Part shown: positions 1 to 6,486 of the stretch, in pieces | Position numbering within the stretch: the stretch's first letter is position 1 | Layout of the letters: every line of letters starts with the position of its first letter | Source of the DNA: Ferroglobus sp. | GTDB lineage: Archaea; Halobacteriota; Archaeoglobi; Archaeoglobales; Archaeoglobaceae | Direction of reading: 5' to 3' | Assembly (NCBI GenBank): GCA_015520115.1 | Contig: WAQS01000022.1 | Location: forward strand, 1-10,733 | DNA: 10,733 nucleotides | Program-made: the position numbers and the translations under genes | The notes under the pieces: model-generated | The model's database searches: none | What the model was told of the DNA's origin: nothing | What the model saw: only the letters and a program-made list of their open reading frames with translations

Positions 1-99
1 ATCGTTACTGACGACAAAAAAGTGCTCCTTAAAAGCGAGGGAGACGAAGCATTACTCTTCGATCTGAATTTGGAAAGCGTTCTTGATATCAGAGAATGA
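1..99 (+). CDS. C-terminal end of a probable carbon-nitrogen hydrolase (partial)
   Basis: Frame 1 is open from the first base to a TGA at 97-99 and gives 32 residues, so the gene begins before the window. The tail reads IVTDDKKVLLKS, then GDEALLFDLNLESVLDIRE. This follows the usual end of nitrilase-superfamily (carbon-nitrogen hydrolase) proteins: a strand of the type 'IVDPxGxVL', a short acidic turn, then 'xxxDLxxVxxIR'. Enzymes of that family hydrolyse amides or nitriles in the cytoplasm with a Glu-Lys-Cys triad, but the catalytic part is outside the window, so the substrate cannot be judged. Its last 11 bases overlap the end of the convergent peptidase gene. The coding call is fairly safe; the family call rests on a short tail only. 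Confidence 0.5.
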   Translation: MVTDDKKVLLKSEGDEALLFDLNLESVLDIRE

Positions 100-796
100 A
101 CGAGAGAACGTATATCAGAACATCTCCGACGAAAAAGGCGACGATCAGCCCGGCTGTTAAAAAGACGAGGAAGGGTAAGGCAGGAGTTGCCCAAACCTCC
201 TTTTTTAATTTTCCGAGCTCCTTAAGCATTTTTTCATCGGGTTCAACACCTCTCCTAACTTTTTCAACTTTCCCGTCTCTGGCGATCTCAAGAAGGTTGT
301 AAAATTCGGGAAAGTTTTCAACTCTCACCTTAGTCCCGATGAAGGAGTAAAATACATCCCCCTTAGAGACGTTTCCTTTGATCAAATTTGACAAGAACAT
401 GTAAATTGCTAAAAGCGGAGCAGCTATTACGGCATTGGCTAAGGTCGAGAACGCGAAGGAAAATCCTTTGATTAGGAGTGGAAAGCTTCCGACCTCTGGA
501 TAGTGGGGGAAAGCGTAACTTAAAGCCATTAAAGCTTTCGCATCAGCTCCTCCGTAAGCTCCGATTCTGTAAAGAAGGTAAGCTAAGGAAGATACGAAGG
601 CAATCTGAATTATCGCAAAGACGAAATCAAAGGTTGAGTAACTTAAAAATTCGACCACGTTGAAAGGTGTAACGGCTAAGAGCATGACCTTCCAGTATTT
701 GTTTGGAACGATTCTTTCCTTCAAGTCGAGTTGAGATGCTTTTAGGAAAATAGCCAAGCAAATAAGAAACTTAGCAACGTAAATCTCTTCTGTCAT
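89..796 (-). CDS. Archaeal A24 prepilin/preflagellin peptidase-like membrane aspartyl protease
   Basis: A 235-residue polytopic membrane protein of the archaeal type IV prepilin/preflagellin peptidase group (A24, with a type II archaeal C-terminal domain). Such enzymes cut the basic leader of type IV pilin-like precursors on the cytoplasmic side of the membrane. Both catalytic aspartates are visible: D24 in 'QLDLKERIVPN' after the first membrane segment, and D85 in 'YGGADAKAL', where the usual GxGD motif reads GGAD. Several membrane segments lie in the first 135 residues. A charged, probably cytoplasmic stretch follows at about 138-200, and the end 'WATPALPFLVFLTAGL...FFVGD' fits the archaeal C-terminal domain. 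The ATG at 794-796 lies inside hom, giving a 26-base overlap, so the gene is probably the last one of the ilvE-ACT-hom transcript. No clear ribosome binding site is seen. The substrate is unknown, since no pilin gene is present in the window. Confidence 0.85.
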   Translation of the reverse strand: MTEEIYVAKFLICLAIFLKASQLDLKERIVPNKYWKVMLLAVTPFNVVEFLSYSTFDFVFAIIQIAFVSSLAYLLYRIGAYGGADAKALMALSYAFPHYPEVGSFPLLIKGFSFAFSTLANAVIAAPLLAIYMFLSNLIKGNVSKGDVFYSFIGTKVRVENFPEFYNLLEIARDGKVEKVRRGVEPDEKMLKELGKLKKEVWATPALPFLVFLTAGLIVAFFVGDVLIYVLSFIL

Positions 797-1763
797 ATAT
801 ATCGATAAGGTCGGAAATCATAGCGCTTGCTGTTTCAAGTTTCCCAGCTCCTCTGCCTATCACGAACACTCTCCCGGCAGTTTCAGTTATAATTTCAGCA
901 GCATTCAAAGTTCCGTAGATGTTCAGCGGATGATTAAGCGGAACAAGTCTTGGTGAGACTCTGAGGGTTTCTCCAACTTCGGCGATTAGCCTTATCGTGT
1001 ATCCTCTCTTTACAGCTACTTCAAAAGCTTCAGGAGTGAGGTCTTCTATTCCTTCGATGTGCACGTCTTCAAACCTCACGTTTTTCTCAAGAAGGGCGTT
1101 TGCGATTATGACGAGTTTTGCTGCGGCATCTATCCCCTTGACGTCGTAGCTTGGATCAGCTTCAGCTATTCCAAGTTCTATTGCTTCAGAGAGAATCTGC
1201 TCGTAGGGCATTCTTTCAACCTCCATCCTTGAGAGAATGTAGTTGCAAGTTCCGTTCAGAATTCCTCGAATTCTCAAAATCCCGCTTCCGGCTAAGTCAT
1301 TTTTCACGAGCTTTATTAGGGGCATCGCTCCTCCTACTGTCGCTTCAAATCCGAGCTTGCAAGAGTTTTTCTCAGCGAGTTTGCAAAGTTCGTTGTAAGC
1401 GACAACGAGCGGACCTTTATTGGATGTAATCACGTTTTTCCCCCTCTTTAACGCCGTTTTTATGTGCGTTAAGCCCGGCTCTCCGCTCTCGACGTTTGTT
1501 GGTGTGCATTCGAAGAGAACATCGTACTCGAAATCTTCGACTATCTCCATTGCTGTTTTATTCCCACTCAGCCTTCCTCTCTTTTTCTTCTCGCTCAAAG
1601 CTTTTTCCAAATCCACATCCCCAACTACGGAGCTTTTGGAGTCAGCTACGGCTATAACCTTGAATTTTCCAATTCTTTCCTCTATTTCGTTCTTCTTCCT
1701 TAAAAGGAGTTCAGCCACTCCTTGTCCTACAGTCCCGAAACCGATTATCGCGATTTTTATCAT
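771..1763 (-). CDS. hom: Homoserine dehydrogenase
   Basis: A 330-residue cytoplasmic enzyme that reduces aspartate semialdehyde to homoserine with NAD(P)H, the branch point to threonine, isoleucine and methionine. The N-terminal Rossmann motif is GFGTVGQG (residues 8-15). Next come 'SNKGPLVVAYNEL' with K116, 'FEATVGGAMPLIK' (139-151) and 'GILNGTCNYILSRM' (167-180). The catalytic stretch 'EADPSYDVKGIDAAAK' has E201, D207, D212 and K216, with the same spacing as yeast E208, D214, D219 and K223. The protein ends after the dehydrogenase domains and has no C-terminal ACT domain; a separate ACT protein is encoded directly upstream. The ATG at 1761-1763 overlaps that gene's stop in an ATGA, typical of translational coupling. 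Function is well supported; cofactor preference cannot be read with confidence. Confidence 0.97.
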   Translation of the reverse strand: MIKIAIIGFGTVGQGVAELLLRKKNEIEERIGKFKVIAVADSKSSVVGDVDLEKALSEKKKRGRLSGNKTAMEIVEDFEYDVLFECTPTNVESGEPGLTHIKTALKRGKNVITSNKGPLVVAYNELCKLAEKNSCKLGFEATVGGAMPLIKLVKNDLAGSGILRIRGILNGTCNYILSRMEVERMPYEQILSEAIELGIAEADPSYDVKGIDAAAKLVIIANALLEKNVRFEDVHIEGIEDLTPEAFEVAVKRGYTIRLIAEVGETLRVSPRLVPLNHPLNIYGTLNAAEIITETAGRVFVIGRGAGKLETASAMISDLIDIYDRRDLRC

Positions 1764-2257
1764 GCTTCTTCGTTAAGCGGCTCTACGACCTTTATCTTTT
1801 TTTCTTCACAGATTTTTCTCAGAATTTTAAGAGCCTCTTCAAGTTTTTCCTTGTTTACGGCTGAAATGGTTATTAACGCCGTTGACGGCTTGTTGAGTTC
1901 GGGCATGCTTATGTCCATCTCCGTAACCTCTGCAAAGCCTGTGGAATCTATTCTGTTTATCGTGTCGCTTATGTCCGTGTGAATTATGTGCCCGACAAGA
2001 AGCACCGAGATTTTTTCAGAAAGTTTTATTTCGTTGACGTTCCTTATCGTAATCCCGGAACTTTTTATCTCTTCAAGAAGTTTGTCCGCTCTGTCTTCGG
2101 CAATCTCGAAAACAACATCTACCAGAACGCTCTTCTGCTGAACTTTCCTGTTGTGGATTATTCCGATTATGTTTCCCCCGTACTTTGCTATTGGCGTAAG
2201 GACTTTGAGGAGCTGTCCGGGTTTATCTTCAAGTTCTACGACAAGGTTTATCTTCAT
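1760..2257 (-). CDS. Stand-alone ACT-domain protein, predicted regulator of homoserine dehydrogenase
   Basis: A 165-residue soluble protein with two ACT-like units. The first covers about residues 3-75 ('INLVVELEDKPGQLLKVLTPIAKYGGNI', with the typical D-x-PG turn). The second covers about 82-160 and contains 'STALITISA'. ACT domains bind amino acids and pass the signal to a partner enzyme. Archaea often carry this type (COG2061) directly beside hom, where it is predicted to give feedback control to a dehydrogenase that lacks its own ACT domain, as here. The stop overlaps the hom start (ATGA). I chose the ATG at 2255-2257 because the ACT domain begins immediately after it and it lies one base past the ilvE stop. 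An in-frame GTG at 2276-2278 would add seven residues inside ilvE. The ligand, probably threonine, is inferred. Confidence 0.88.
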   Translation of the reverse strand: MKINLVVELEDKPGQLLKVLTPIAKYGGNIIGIIHNRKVQQKSVLVDVVFEIAEDRADKLLEEIKSSGITIRNVNEIKLSEKISVLLVGHIIHTDISDTINRIDSTGFAEVTEMDISMPELNKPSTALITISAVNKEKLEEALKILRKICEEKKIKVVEPLNEEA

Positions 2258-2258
2258 A

Positions 2259-3137
2259 CTACTCGTATATCGGCACACCTTCCTTTTCAGTCTTCTCTCT
2301 GAACTTTTCCATCAGGAACTTCGTCAGCTCTCCCGGCTTTCCGTTTCCGATTTTTCTACCGTCTATAACAGTCACCGGAGCGATTTCTGCTGCTGTTCCA
2401 GTAACGAAGACCTCATCAGCGGAGTATAAATCGAAAAGGCTCAGATGAGTCTCTTTAAACGGTATGCTCTCCTCTTCGAGAATCTCTATAACCACCTCCC
2501 TTGTTATCCCCTTCAGGTTGTTTATCGTAGGGGGAGTGTAAACGACCTTTTTCTTCACGATGAAAATGTTATCTCCGCTTCCTTCGGATATGTAGCCGTT
2601 GTGATCGAGGAAAATTGCCTCGTCACCTCCCTTAGCGTTCGCCTCTATTTTCGCTAAGATGTTGTTCAAGTAATTGAGGGACTTTATGTTTGGTGGCAAG
2701 GAGTCGATAGCGTTTCTCCTCACCGCTACGGTCACCGCTTTTAACCCTTTTTCGTACAAATTTCCGTAGAGCCTGTCCCAGGGTTGGGCGATAATTATAA
2801 CGTTCGGTCTTCCGCATTTCCTTGGATCCAAGCCGAGGTCTCCTATCCCCCTCGTTACAATTGGTCTTATGTAAGCATCTTTTAACTTGTTAACCCTCAG
2901 CGTTTCGAGAATAGCCTGAGCGAACTCCTCTTTTGTAAGCGGGATTTCCAGATCTATCACCTTTGCGCAATCGTAAAGTCTGTCGAGATGCTCATAGAGT
3001 CTGAAAACCTTCCCGTTGTAAGCTCTGATTCCTTCGAAAACACCGTCACCGTAGAGAAATCCGTGGTCAAAAACGCTGATCTTCGCCTCGTCCTTCGGGA
3101 CGAACTCACCGTTGATGTATATTAGCAACTCCTCCAT
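2259..3137 (-). CDS. ilvE: Branched-chain amino acid aminotransferase (class IV)
   Basis: A 292-residue PLP enzyme of fold type IV that transfers the amino group between glutamate and the 2-oxo acids of valine, leucine and isoleucine. Visible landmarks are '[36 protein letters not shown]' near the start, the PLP lysine K152 in '[12 protein letters not shown]', and '[12 protein letters not shown]' with E185, followed by '[10 protein letters not shown]' and '[14 protein letters not shown]'. Length and motif order fit IlvE of archaea and bacteria; D-amino-acid transaminases share the fold but are less likely given the neighbouring hom. The start is the ATG at 3135-3137, preceded by a strong GGGGGAG ribosome binding site on the minus strand (3141-3147). 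A TTG nine codons upstream is a poorer choice. It is the first gene of a four-gene minus-strand operon that links threonine supply (hom) to isoleucine formation. Confidence 0.95.
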   Translation of the reverse strand: MEELLIYINGEFVPKDEAKISVFDHGFLYGDGVFEGIRAYNGKVFRLYEHLDRLYDCAKVIDLEIPLTKEEFAQAILETLRVNKLKDAYIRPIVTRGIGDLGLDPRKCGRPNVIIIAQPWDRLYGNLYEKGLKAVTVAVRRNAIDSLPPNIKSLNYLNNILAKIEANAKGGDEAIFLDHNGYISEGSGDNIFIVKKKVVYTPPTINNLKGITREVVIEILEEESIPFKETHLSLFDLYSADEVFVTGTAAEIAPVTVIDGRKIGNGKPGELTKFLMEKFREKTEKEGVPIYE

Positions 3138-3184
3138 CTTCTCCCCCTTCAAAAAGACGGTCAACTAAAAATAAAATTTGCGAT

Positions 3185-3197
3185 AGATTTAATTAGT
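3185..3197. promoter_or_regulatory. Symmetric TATA-like element between ilvE and the tat genes
   Basis: The sequence GATTTAATTAGTT contains the self-complementary core TAATTA. Read forward (ATTTAATTAG), it sits about 26 bases before the GTG of the first tat gene, which has no ribosome binding site, so that transcript would be leaderless. Read in reverse (CTAATTAAAT, preceded by purine-rich CCGAAA that could serve as a BRE), it would start ilvE transcription about 29 bases before its ATG, leaving room for the GGGGGAG site. This is inferred from spacing and archaeal promoter rules only. Confidence 0.5.
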
Positions 3198-3216
3198 TTC
3201 GGACTCAATTTTTCCT

Positions 3217-3459
3217 GTGATCGGATTGGGAGAATTCGCGCTGATACTGGTGCTTGCGCTAATACTGATTGGTCCAGAAAAACTTCCAGAAGTTGCAAGG
3301 ACACTTGGAAAACTTTACGCTGAGTACAAACACGCTATGAGGAGGCTTGAGCTGGAGATACTTTACGGAGTTGAGCCGCCAAGCGAAGATCTCATTGAAA
3401 AAATTTATGAAAAAAAGGTGAATTTGAACGAGAGCGTCAAAGAAAAGTTATTTAAATAA
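3217..3459 (+). CDS. tatA: Sec-independent translocase subunit, TatA/TatB family (TatB-flavoured)
   Basis: An 80-residue protein of the TatA/B family, which works with TatC to carry folded proteins with twin-arginine signals across the membrane. It has a short N-terminal membrane helix (about residues 5-18) with an acidic residue near its outer end (E6). The hinge 'GPEKLPEVARTLGKL' (19-33) and an amphipathic helix to about residue 48 follow, then a charged tail. A G-P hinge (G19-P20) rather than F-G is more typical of TatB, and differs from the neighbouring paralogue. The start is a GTG directly before the family's usual 'MIGLGE' beginning. No ribosome binding site precedes it, but a TATA-like element lies about 26 bases upstream, so a leaderless message is likely. 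No tatC is present in the window. Family call firm; A versus B role uncertain. Confidence 0.88.
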   Translation: MIGLGEFALILVLALILIGPEKLPEVARTLGKLYAEYKHAMRRLELEILYGVEPPSEDLIEKIYEKKVNLNESVKEKLFK

Positions 3460-3461
3460 CT
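3446..3461. promoter_or_regulatory. 16-base perfect palindrome with TATA core across the first tat gene's stop
   Basis: AGTTATTTAAATAACT equals its own reverse complement and includes the TAA stop of the first tat gene (3457-3459). Its centre contains TTTAAATA, a good archaeal TATA box. A start about 26 bases on would fall near 3479, just before the second tat gene's ATG at 3487. It may give the second gene its own promoter or act as a binding site for a dimeric regulator; neither can be proved from sequence. Confidence 0.4.
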
Positions 3462-3486
3462 CACCTACTCTCTTTGAGGTGCGAAA

Positions 3487-3810
3487 ATGATAGGAGGTTT
3501 AGGACCGAACGAGTTGTTGGTGATACTGATAATAGCGTTCATACTTTTCGGGGCTCACAAACTGCCGGAGTTAGCGAGGAGCTTGGGTAGAGCGACGGGA
3601 GAATTCAAAAAAGCTCAGAGAGAAGCTGAAATAGAGCTAAGAAAATTTGAAGAAGAGCTGAAAGCCGGGAAATACAAGAGCCAGGATGAGAAGAGAAAAA
3701 AGCTTGAGGAAATTGCCAGAACGCTTAACATAGACCCGGAAGGAAAGAGCGACGAGGAGCTTATAGAGGAGATCAACAAAGCCCTGCCGAAGGAAAAAGT
3801 CGAGCCGTAA
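3487..3810 (+). CDS. tatA: Sec-independent translocase subunit TatA
   Basis: A 107-residue TatA, the subunit thought to form the conducting patch of the twin-arginine translocase. The membrane helix is about residues 8-21 ('NELLVILIIAFILFG', with polar N8 and E9 at its start). It is followed by the classical 'FGAHKLPELARSLGRATGEFKKAQREAE' hinge and amphipathic helix (21-48). The tail is unusually structured for TatA: residues 69-100 ('KRKKLEEIARTLNIDPEGKSDEELIEEINKAL') look like a small helix-turn-helix-like unit of the SAP type, whose role is unknown. The ATG is preceded by GAGGTG (3475-3480), a good ribosome binding site. It lies 27 bases after its paralogue, so the two may be co-transcribed, although a palindromic TATA element sits between them. 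Transcription probably ends in the T-rich stretch just past the stop. Confidence 0.93.
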   Translation: MIGGLGPNELLVILIIAFILFGAHKLPELARSLGRATGEFKKAQREAEIELRKFEEELKAGKYKSQDEKRKKLEEIARTLNIDPEGKSDEELIEEINKALPKEKVEP

Positions 3811-3813
3811 TTG

Positions 3814-3833
3814 GTTCAAGAACTTTATTTTTT
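3814..3833 (+). terminator. Probable terminator after the tat genes
   Basis: GTTCAAGAAC (3814-3823) is a small palindrome followed by TTTATTTTTT (3824-3833). Archaeal transcription commonly stops at such T-runs. It lies between two convergent genes and reaches into the 3' end of the methyltransferase gene; the hairpin is too short to matter much by itself. Confidence 0.4.
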
Positions 3834-4658
3834 AAGATTTGAAACTTTAACATCAACAACGAAGCGATAGACACGAGGAGCGTAGCTTCCGCACTTTTTG
3901 ATTCTCTCCACTTCCACTTCAGCACCTATTTTTTCGAATTCGTCTCTAACTTCCTCCTTAACCTTTTCTACCTCCTCTTCTCCAGCGAAGGTGTAGAGGT
4001 GAACGTAGCTACCTTTTTTCAACTTACCTTCAAGCAAGTAAATGTGGTCTTCCGCGTGATAAGGGGCGGGCATAACAACCCGATCGAAAACTCCTTTCAG
4101 CTTCGGAACGACATCTCTAACATCCCCTTCTATGACTTTCACGATCCCTTCTACCTTGTTCAGCCTCACGTTCTTCTTAAAATACTCTACAGCCACGGGA
4201 TTTAGCTCTATTCCGATAACCTCTCTTGGCTTGGAAAGTCTCGCTATAACGATAGCGTAGGGCCCTACTCCAGCGTACATGACGAGAACTCTCTCTCCCT
4301 CTTTCACGAGCTTCGCTATTCTTTCCCTCTCCCCAGAAAGCTTTACCGTGTAGTAAGCTTTGGTTGGATCGACTAAAAATCTGCAACCGTGCTCTTTGAC
4401 GAGAGTTTCTGTCTCTCCTCCGTAAATTACTTCGTACTTCGCTATTCTGAAATCCCCCTCAACCTCTCCGGCTTTTCTAAGTATCGTTTTTACGTGTTTG
4501 TGCTTTGTGAGGATAGCTTTGGCTATCTCATCCTTCAAGTGGAGTATTTCGTCTGGAATCTCTATTATAACGACATCTCCAATTATTTCGAAACTTCTCC
4601 TGAGCTTTGAGAGTTCTTCTGGAGTAACCTTGTCTTTCAACATTTCTTTTAAACTCAT
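3825..4658 (-). CDS. Trm5-family tRNA (guanine37-N1)-methyltransferase or close relative
   Basis: A 277-residue SAM-dependent methyltransferase of the archaeal Trm5/Taw2 group (COG2520), which modifies G37 beside the anticodon or makes the wyosine side chain. It begins with a substrate-recognition region ('RKAGEVEGDFRIAKYEVIYGG', about 61-81, then 'CRFLVDPTKAYYTVKLSGERERI'). The SAM-binding motifs follow: 'VLVMYAGVGPYAIVIA' (124-139) and 'IGIELNPVAVEYFKKNVRLN' (148-167). The catalytic-loop equivalent is 'FDRVVMPAPYHAEDH' (191-205), where many Trm5 enzymes have N-L-P or P-L-P. It is a short form without the extra N-terminal D1 domain. I chose the ATG at 4656-4658. An in-frame TTG at 4677-4679 would add seven residues, but a TATA-like TTTTAAAC about 26 bases before the ATG suggests a leaderless start. 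The exact position or product of methylation is uncertain. Confidence 0.82.
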   Translation of the reverse strand: MSLKEMLKDKVTPEELSKLRRSFEIIGDVVIIEIPDEILHLKDEIAKAILTKHKHVKTILRKAGEVEGDFRIAKYEVIYGGETETLVKEHGCRFLVDPTKAYYTVKLSGERERIAKLVKEGERVLVMYAGVGPYAIVIARLSKPREVIGIELNPVAVEYFKKNVRLNKVEGIVKVIEGDVRDVVPKLKGVFDRVVMPAPYHAEDHIYLLEGKLKKGSYVHLYTFAGEEEVEKVKEEVRDEFEKIGAEVEVERIKKCGSYAPRVYRFVVDVKVSNLKK

Positions 4659-4679
4659 CGTCTCGGTTTGATCCTTCAA

Positions 4680-4687
4680 GTTTAAAA
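4680..4687 (-). promoter_or_regulatory. TATA-like element before the Trm5-family gene
   Basis: On the minus strand the stretch reads TTTTAAAC, just after the stop of the upstream membrane protein gene and about 26 bases before the ATG at 4658. Together with the absence of a close ribosome binding site, this suggests that the methyltransferase has its own leaderless promoter inside the cluster. Confidence 0.35.
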
Positions 4688-4700
4688 TTCATTTTTGTTG

Positions 4701-5828
4701 CTATCTAATCAAAACCGGAAGCATTATTGAACCCATGCATGCTATGGGTCGAACTTTTAGAGTGTAGGAAATCAAACCCACCGCTGAAGCTGAGAAAAAG
4801 ACAGCGAGTCCAAAAATTCCGCTGAAGTGGAAGGACAAGGCAACAAGAAAAATTAGAACTAATAATGAAACGCTTCCGACCTTTACTTTCGAAAAGATTT
4901 TTGAGGCGGGAAAAGTCAGGAGTAATGTTATTGCGGTGGCGATTATGGCTGCTACGAGAATGAAAAGGGGAAGTACGAACAAATTCTCTCTTGCCCCTCT
5001 TAAAGCATCAGCCACCCCACTCCTGACCTTTCCTGAATGCAGCATAGCCAAGCTTAGGATAGCAGCGGAGGTGTTTGCCGAACTTATCGAGGAAATGTAG
5101 CTTTCGGGGGATTTAGAGTTAGCTGAAGCTACGCCAGTAGCCACTCCAGAGCTTATTCCGGGGAAGATGGAAACGATAAAACCTGCAAGAACACCTTTTG
5201 CGACATCAACTGGGTTGGGAAAGCTGAGCACAACCTTTTGTTCAACTATCTTCTCACTCTTCAAACTCTGCACGAGCATAGGGGTTGCGAAGAGTCCGGT
5301 TAAGAGGGGAAAGTAGAAGTCTCCAGCCTCCAAGACTTTCAAGCCGAGGAGTCCCGAGAGCAGAAAAATCGCAAAAAAGTAAACTCTTCTTTTTAAAGTT
5401 GAAAGGGAACCTCCAAACGGATCTCTTTCGTACCTCAGAAAAAATATCAGGGCGAAAATTATAGCGAATTTGTAGAAGAATGAGAGATCAAAACTGCTTA
5501 TCGCAGCAACGACGTAAAAGAGCGGTATCGAAAGAATTACCGAGAGAAGGGATGAAAAAGCTGAGATGGAAATGGCTTTTCCTCCTTCCCCTCTGTTAAC
5601 GAGCTCGTGGGCTGGAAAGATCGTTAGGGCTGTGTCTTCCTCCGGAACTCCCACAAATGTTGCCGGGATTATGTTGAGGAACGTGTGGGTTACAAGCATT
5701 GAAACTAAAAGCACAGCCTCTTCGCTACTTGCCGATGAGTAAAAGGAGGCTATCGTATTCGGATGAATTCCCGGGATCAAGCCCGTTAGACAGCCAAGGA
5801 GAACTCCGATCAAACTTTCAGGGATCAT
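4701..5828 (-). CDS. DUF112/TctA-like polytopic membrane protein
   Basis: A 375-residue integral membrane protein with roughly ten hydrophobic segments. It matches the archaeal TctA/DUF112 family (COG1784), related to the large membrane subunit of tripartite tricarboxylate transporters. Two related Gly-Pro-Gly loops mark the two halves: 'GLIPGIHPNT' (16-25) and 'FPGISSGVATGVAS' (222-235). 'VPEEDTALTIFPAHELVNRGEGGKAI' (61-86) and 'LHSGKVRSGVADALRGA' (263-279) are further conserved-looking pieces. No TctB- or TctC-like partner gene lies nearby, which is usual for the archaeal family, so the substrate and even a transport role are not established. The ATG at 5826-5828 overlaps the stop of the upstream 207-residue gene (ATGA), and AGGAGAT about nine bases upstream can serve as ribosome binding site. 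Membrane family firm, function open. Confidence 0.85.
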   Translation of the reverse strand: MIPESLIGVLLGCLTGLIPGIHPNTIASFYSSASSEEAVLLVSMLVTHTFLNIIPATFVGVPEEDTALTIFPAHELVNRGEGGKAISISAFSSLLSVILSIPLFYVVAAISSFDLSFFYKFAIIFALIFFLRYERDPFGGSLSTLKRRVYFFAIFLLSGLLGLKVLEAGDFYFPLLTGLFATPMLVQSLKSEKIVEQKVVLSFPNPVDVAKGVLAGFIVSIFPGISSGVATGVASANSKSPESYISSISSANTSAAILSLAMLHSGKVRSGVADALRGARENLFVLPLFILVAAIIATAITLLLTFPASKIFSKVKVGSVSLLVLIFLVALSFHFSGIFGLAVFFSASAVGLISYTLKVRPIACMGSIMLPVLIR

Positions 5829-6448
5829 TTGATGAATCTCCTGACGAAATCTTCGCTAACGTTCGAGATCTCGGAAATTTTTGTAGCGTCTCTGCTTCCT
5901 ATTCTTTTTGAAATCATCTCGAAGTAGTCTAAAGCAACTTCATCGTCCTCCAGATCCCACATCCCTGAGAACATAGGATGCGCGTCTTTTAAGAAATTGT
6001 TGATCCACTCTATGTTTTTCCCCTCCATGAACTTTTCCATGAACCAGTCCTCGTAAAATAAGCAGTCTTTAAGTATGAGCTTGACCGATCGAATAACTCT
6101 CTCGTAGTCGTACTTTCTGTTGGGAGGGGAATACTTCTCGAATATTTTATCAATTTCCTCCCTCGTGAAGTCGAAAACCTTCTTTTTCGAGCTTTTTGTC
6201 ACCTCTTTTAACACGTAAAACGTTCTCTCATCTACCGGAGATTTCCTCGACTTGCCGCCGCTTCTAAGCACGACGTAGTAAATAGAATTAGCTACTCCCA
6301 AATCTCTCCTCGTGAAATTCTCAATTTCCTCGTAACTTGCCAGAGTTGACAGTATGAGCCTTATCAAAGCGTGTTCTTTCAAATCTTTCCGGGAGGATAT
6401 ACATATGTGCTGGAGGTCCTCTTCGACCATTATCAGTTCTTCGTGCAT
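5825..6448 (-). CDS. Unrecognised 207-residue soluble protein
   Basis: I do not recognise this protein. It is hydrophilic, has no signal peptide or membrane segment, and is predicted mostly helical. The first part (about 20-65) contains 'KEHALIRLILSTLASYEEIENFTRRDLGVANSIYYVVLRS'. A basic stretch 'SGGKSRKSPVDERTF' and a charged helical middle follow. The last 20 residues ('TKISEISNVSEDFVRRFIK') resemble a helix-turn-helix, so a nucleic-acid role is possible but unproven. It is the first gene of a minus-strand cluster and is coupled by a four-base overlap to the DUF112 membrane protein. The start is the ATG at 6446-6448, four bases past the expected transcription start of a minus-strand TATA element (ATTAAAATAT). 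A second in-frame ATG at 6428-6430 is possible. Coding is supported by the coupling and by the full-length open frame. Confidence 0.75.
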   Translation of the reverse strand: MHEELIMVEEDLQHICISSRKDLKEHALIRLILSTLASYEEIENFTRRDLGVANSIYYVVLRSGGKSRKSPVDERTFYVLKEVTKSSKKKVFDFTREEIDKIFEKYSPPNRKYDYERVIRSVKLILKDCLFYEDWFMEKFMEGKNIEWINNFLKDAHPMFSGMWDLEDDEVALDYFEMISKRIGSRDATKISEISNVSEDFVRRFIK

Positions 6449-6451
6449 AGT

Positions 6452-6483
6452 AAAAGTGATAATACACCGGCTGATATTTTAAT
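6452..6483. promoter_or_regulatory. Divergent near-leaderless promoter pair
   Basis: The 38 bases between the divergent starts at 6448 (minus) and 6487 (plus) hold two TATA-like elements. On the minus strand GATTAAAATATC (6473-6483) lies about 26 bases before a start four bases from the ATG. On the plus strand GATAATAC (6458-6465), preceded by AAAAGT, lies about 25 bases before the GTG. Each TATA lies near the other gene's transcription start, so the two promoters should compete. Neither gene has a ribosome binding site. Confidence 0.45.
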
Positions 6484-6486
6484 CTT

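Noticed and set aside
1420..1776. 118-codon open frame on the plus strand opposite hom
   Set aside because: It is antisense to a strongly supported hom gene, its product is low-complexity Ser/Phe/Pro-rich, and it has no start signals. It is a by-product of codon use on the other strand.
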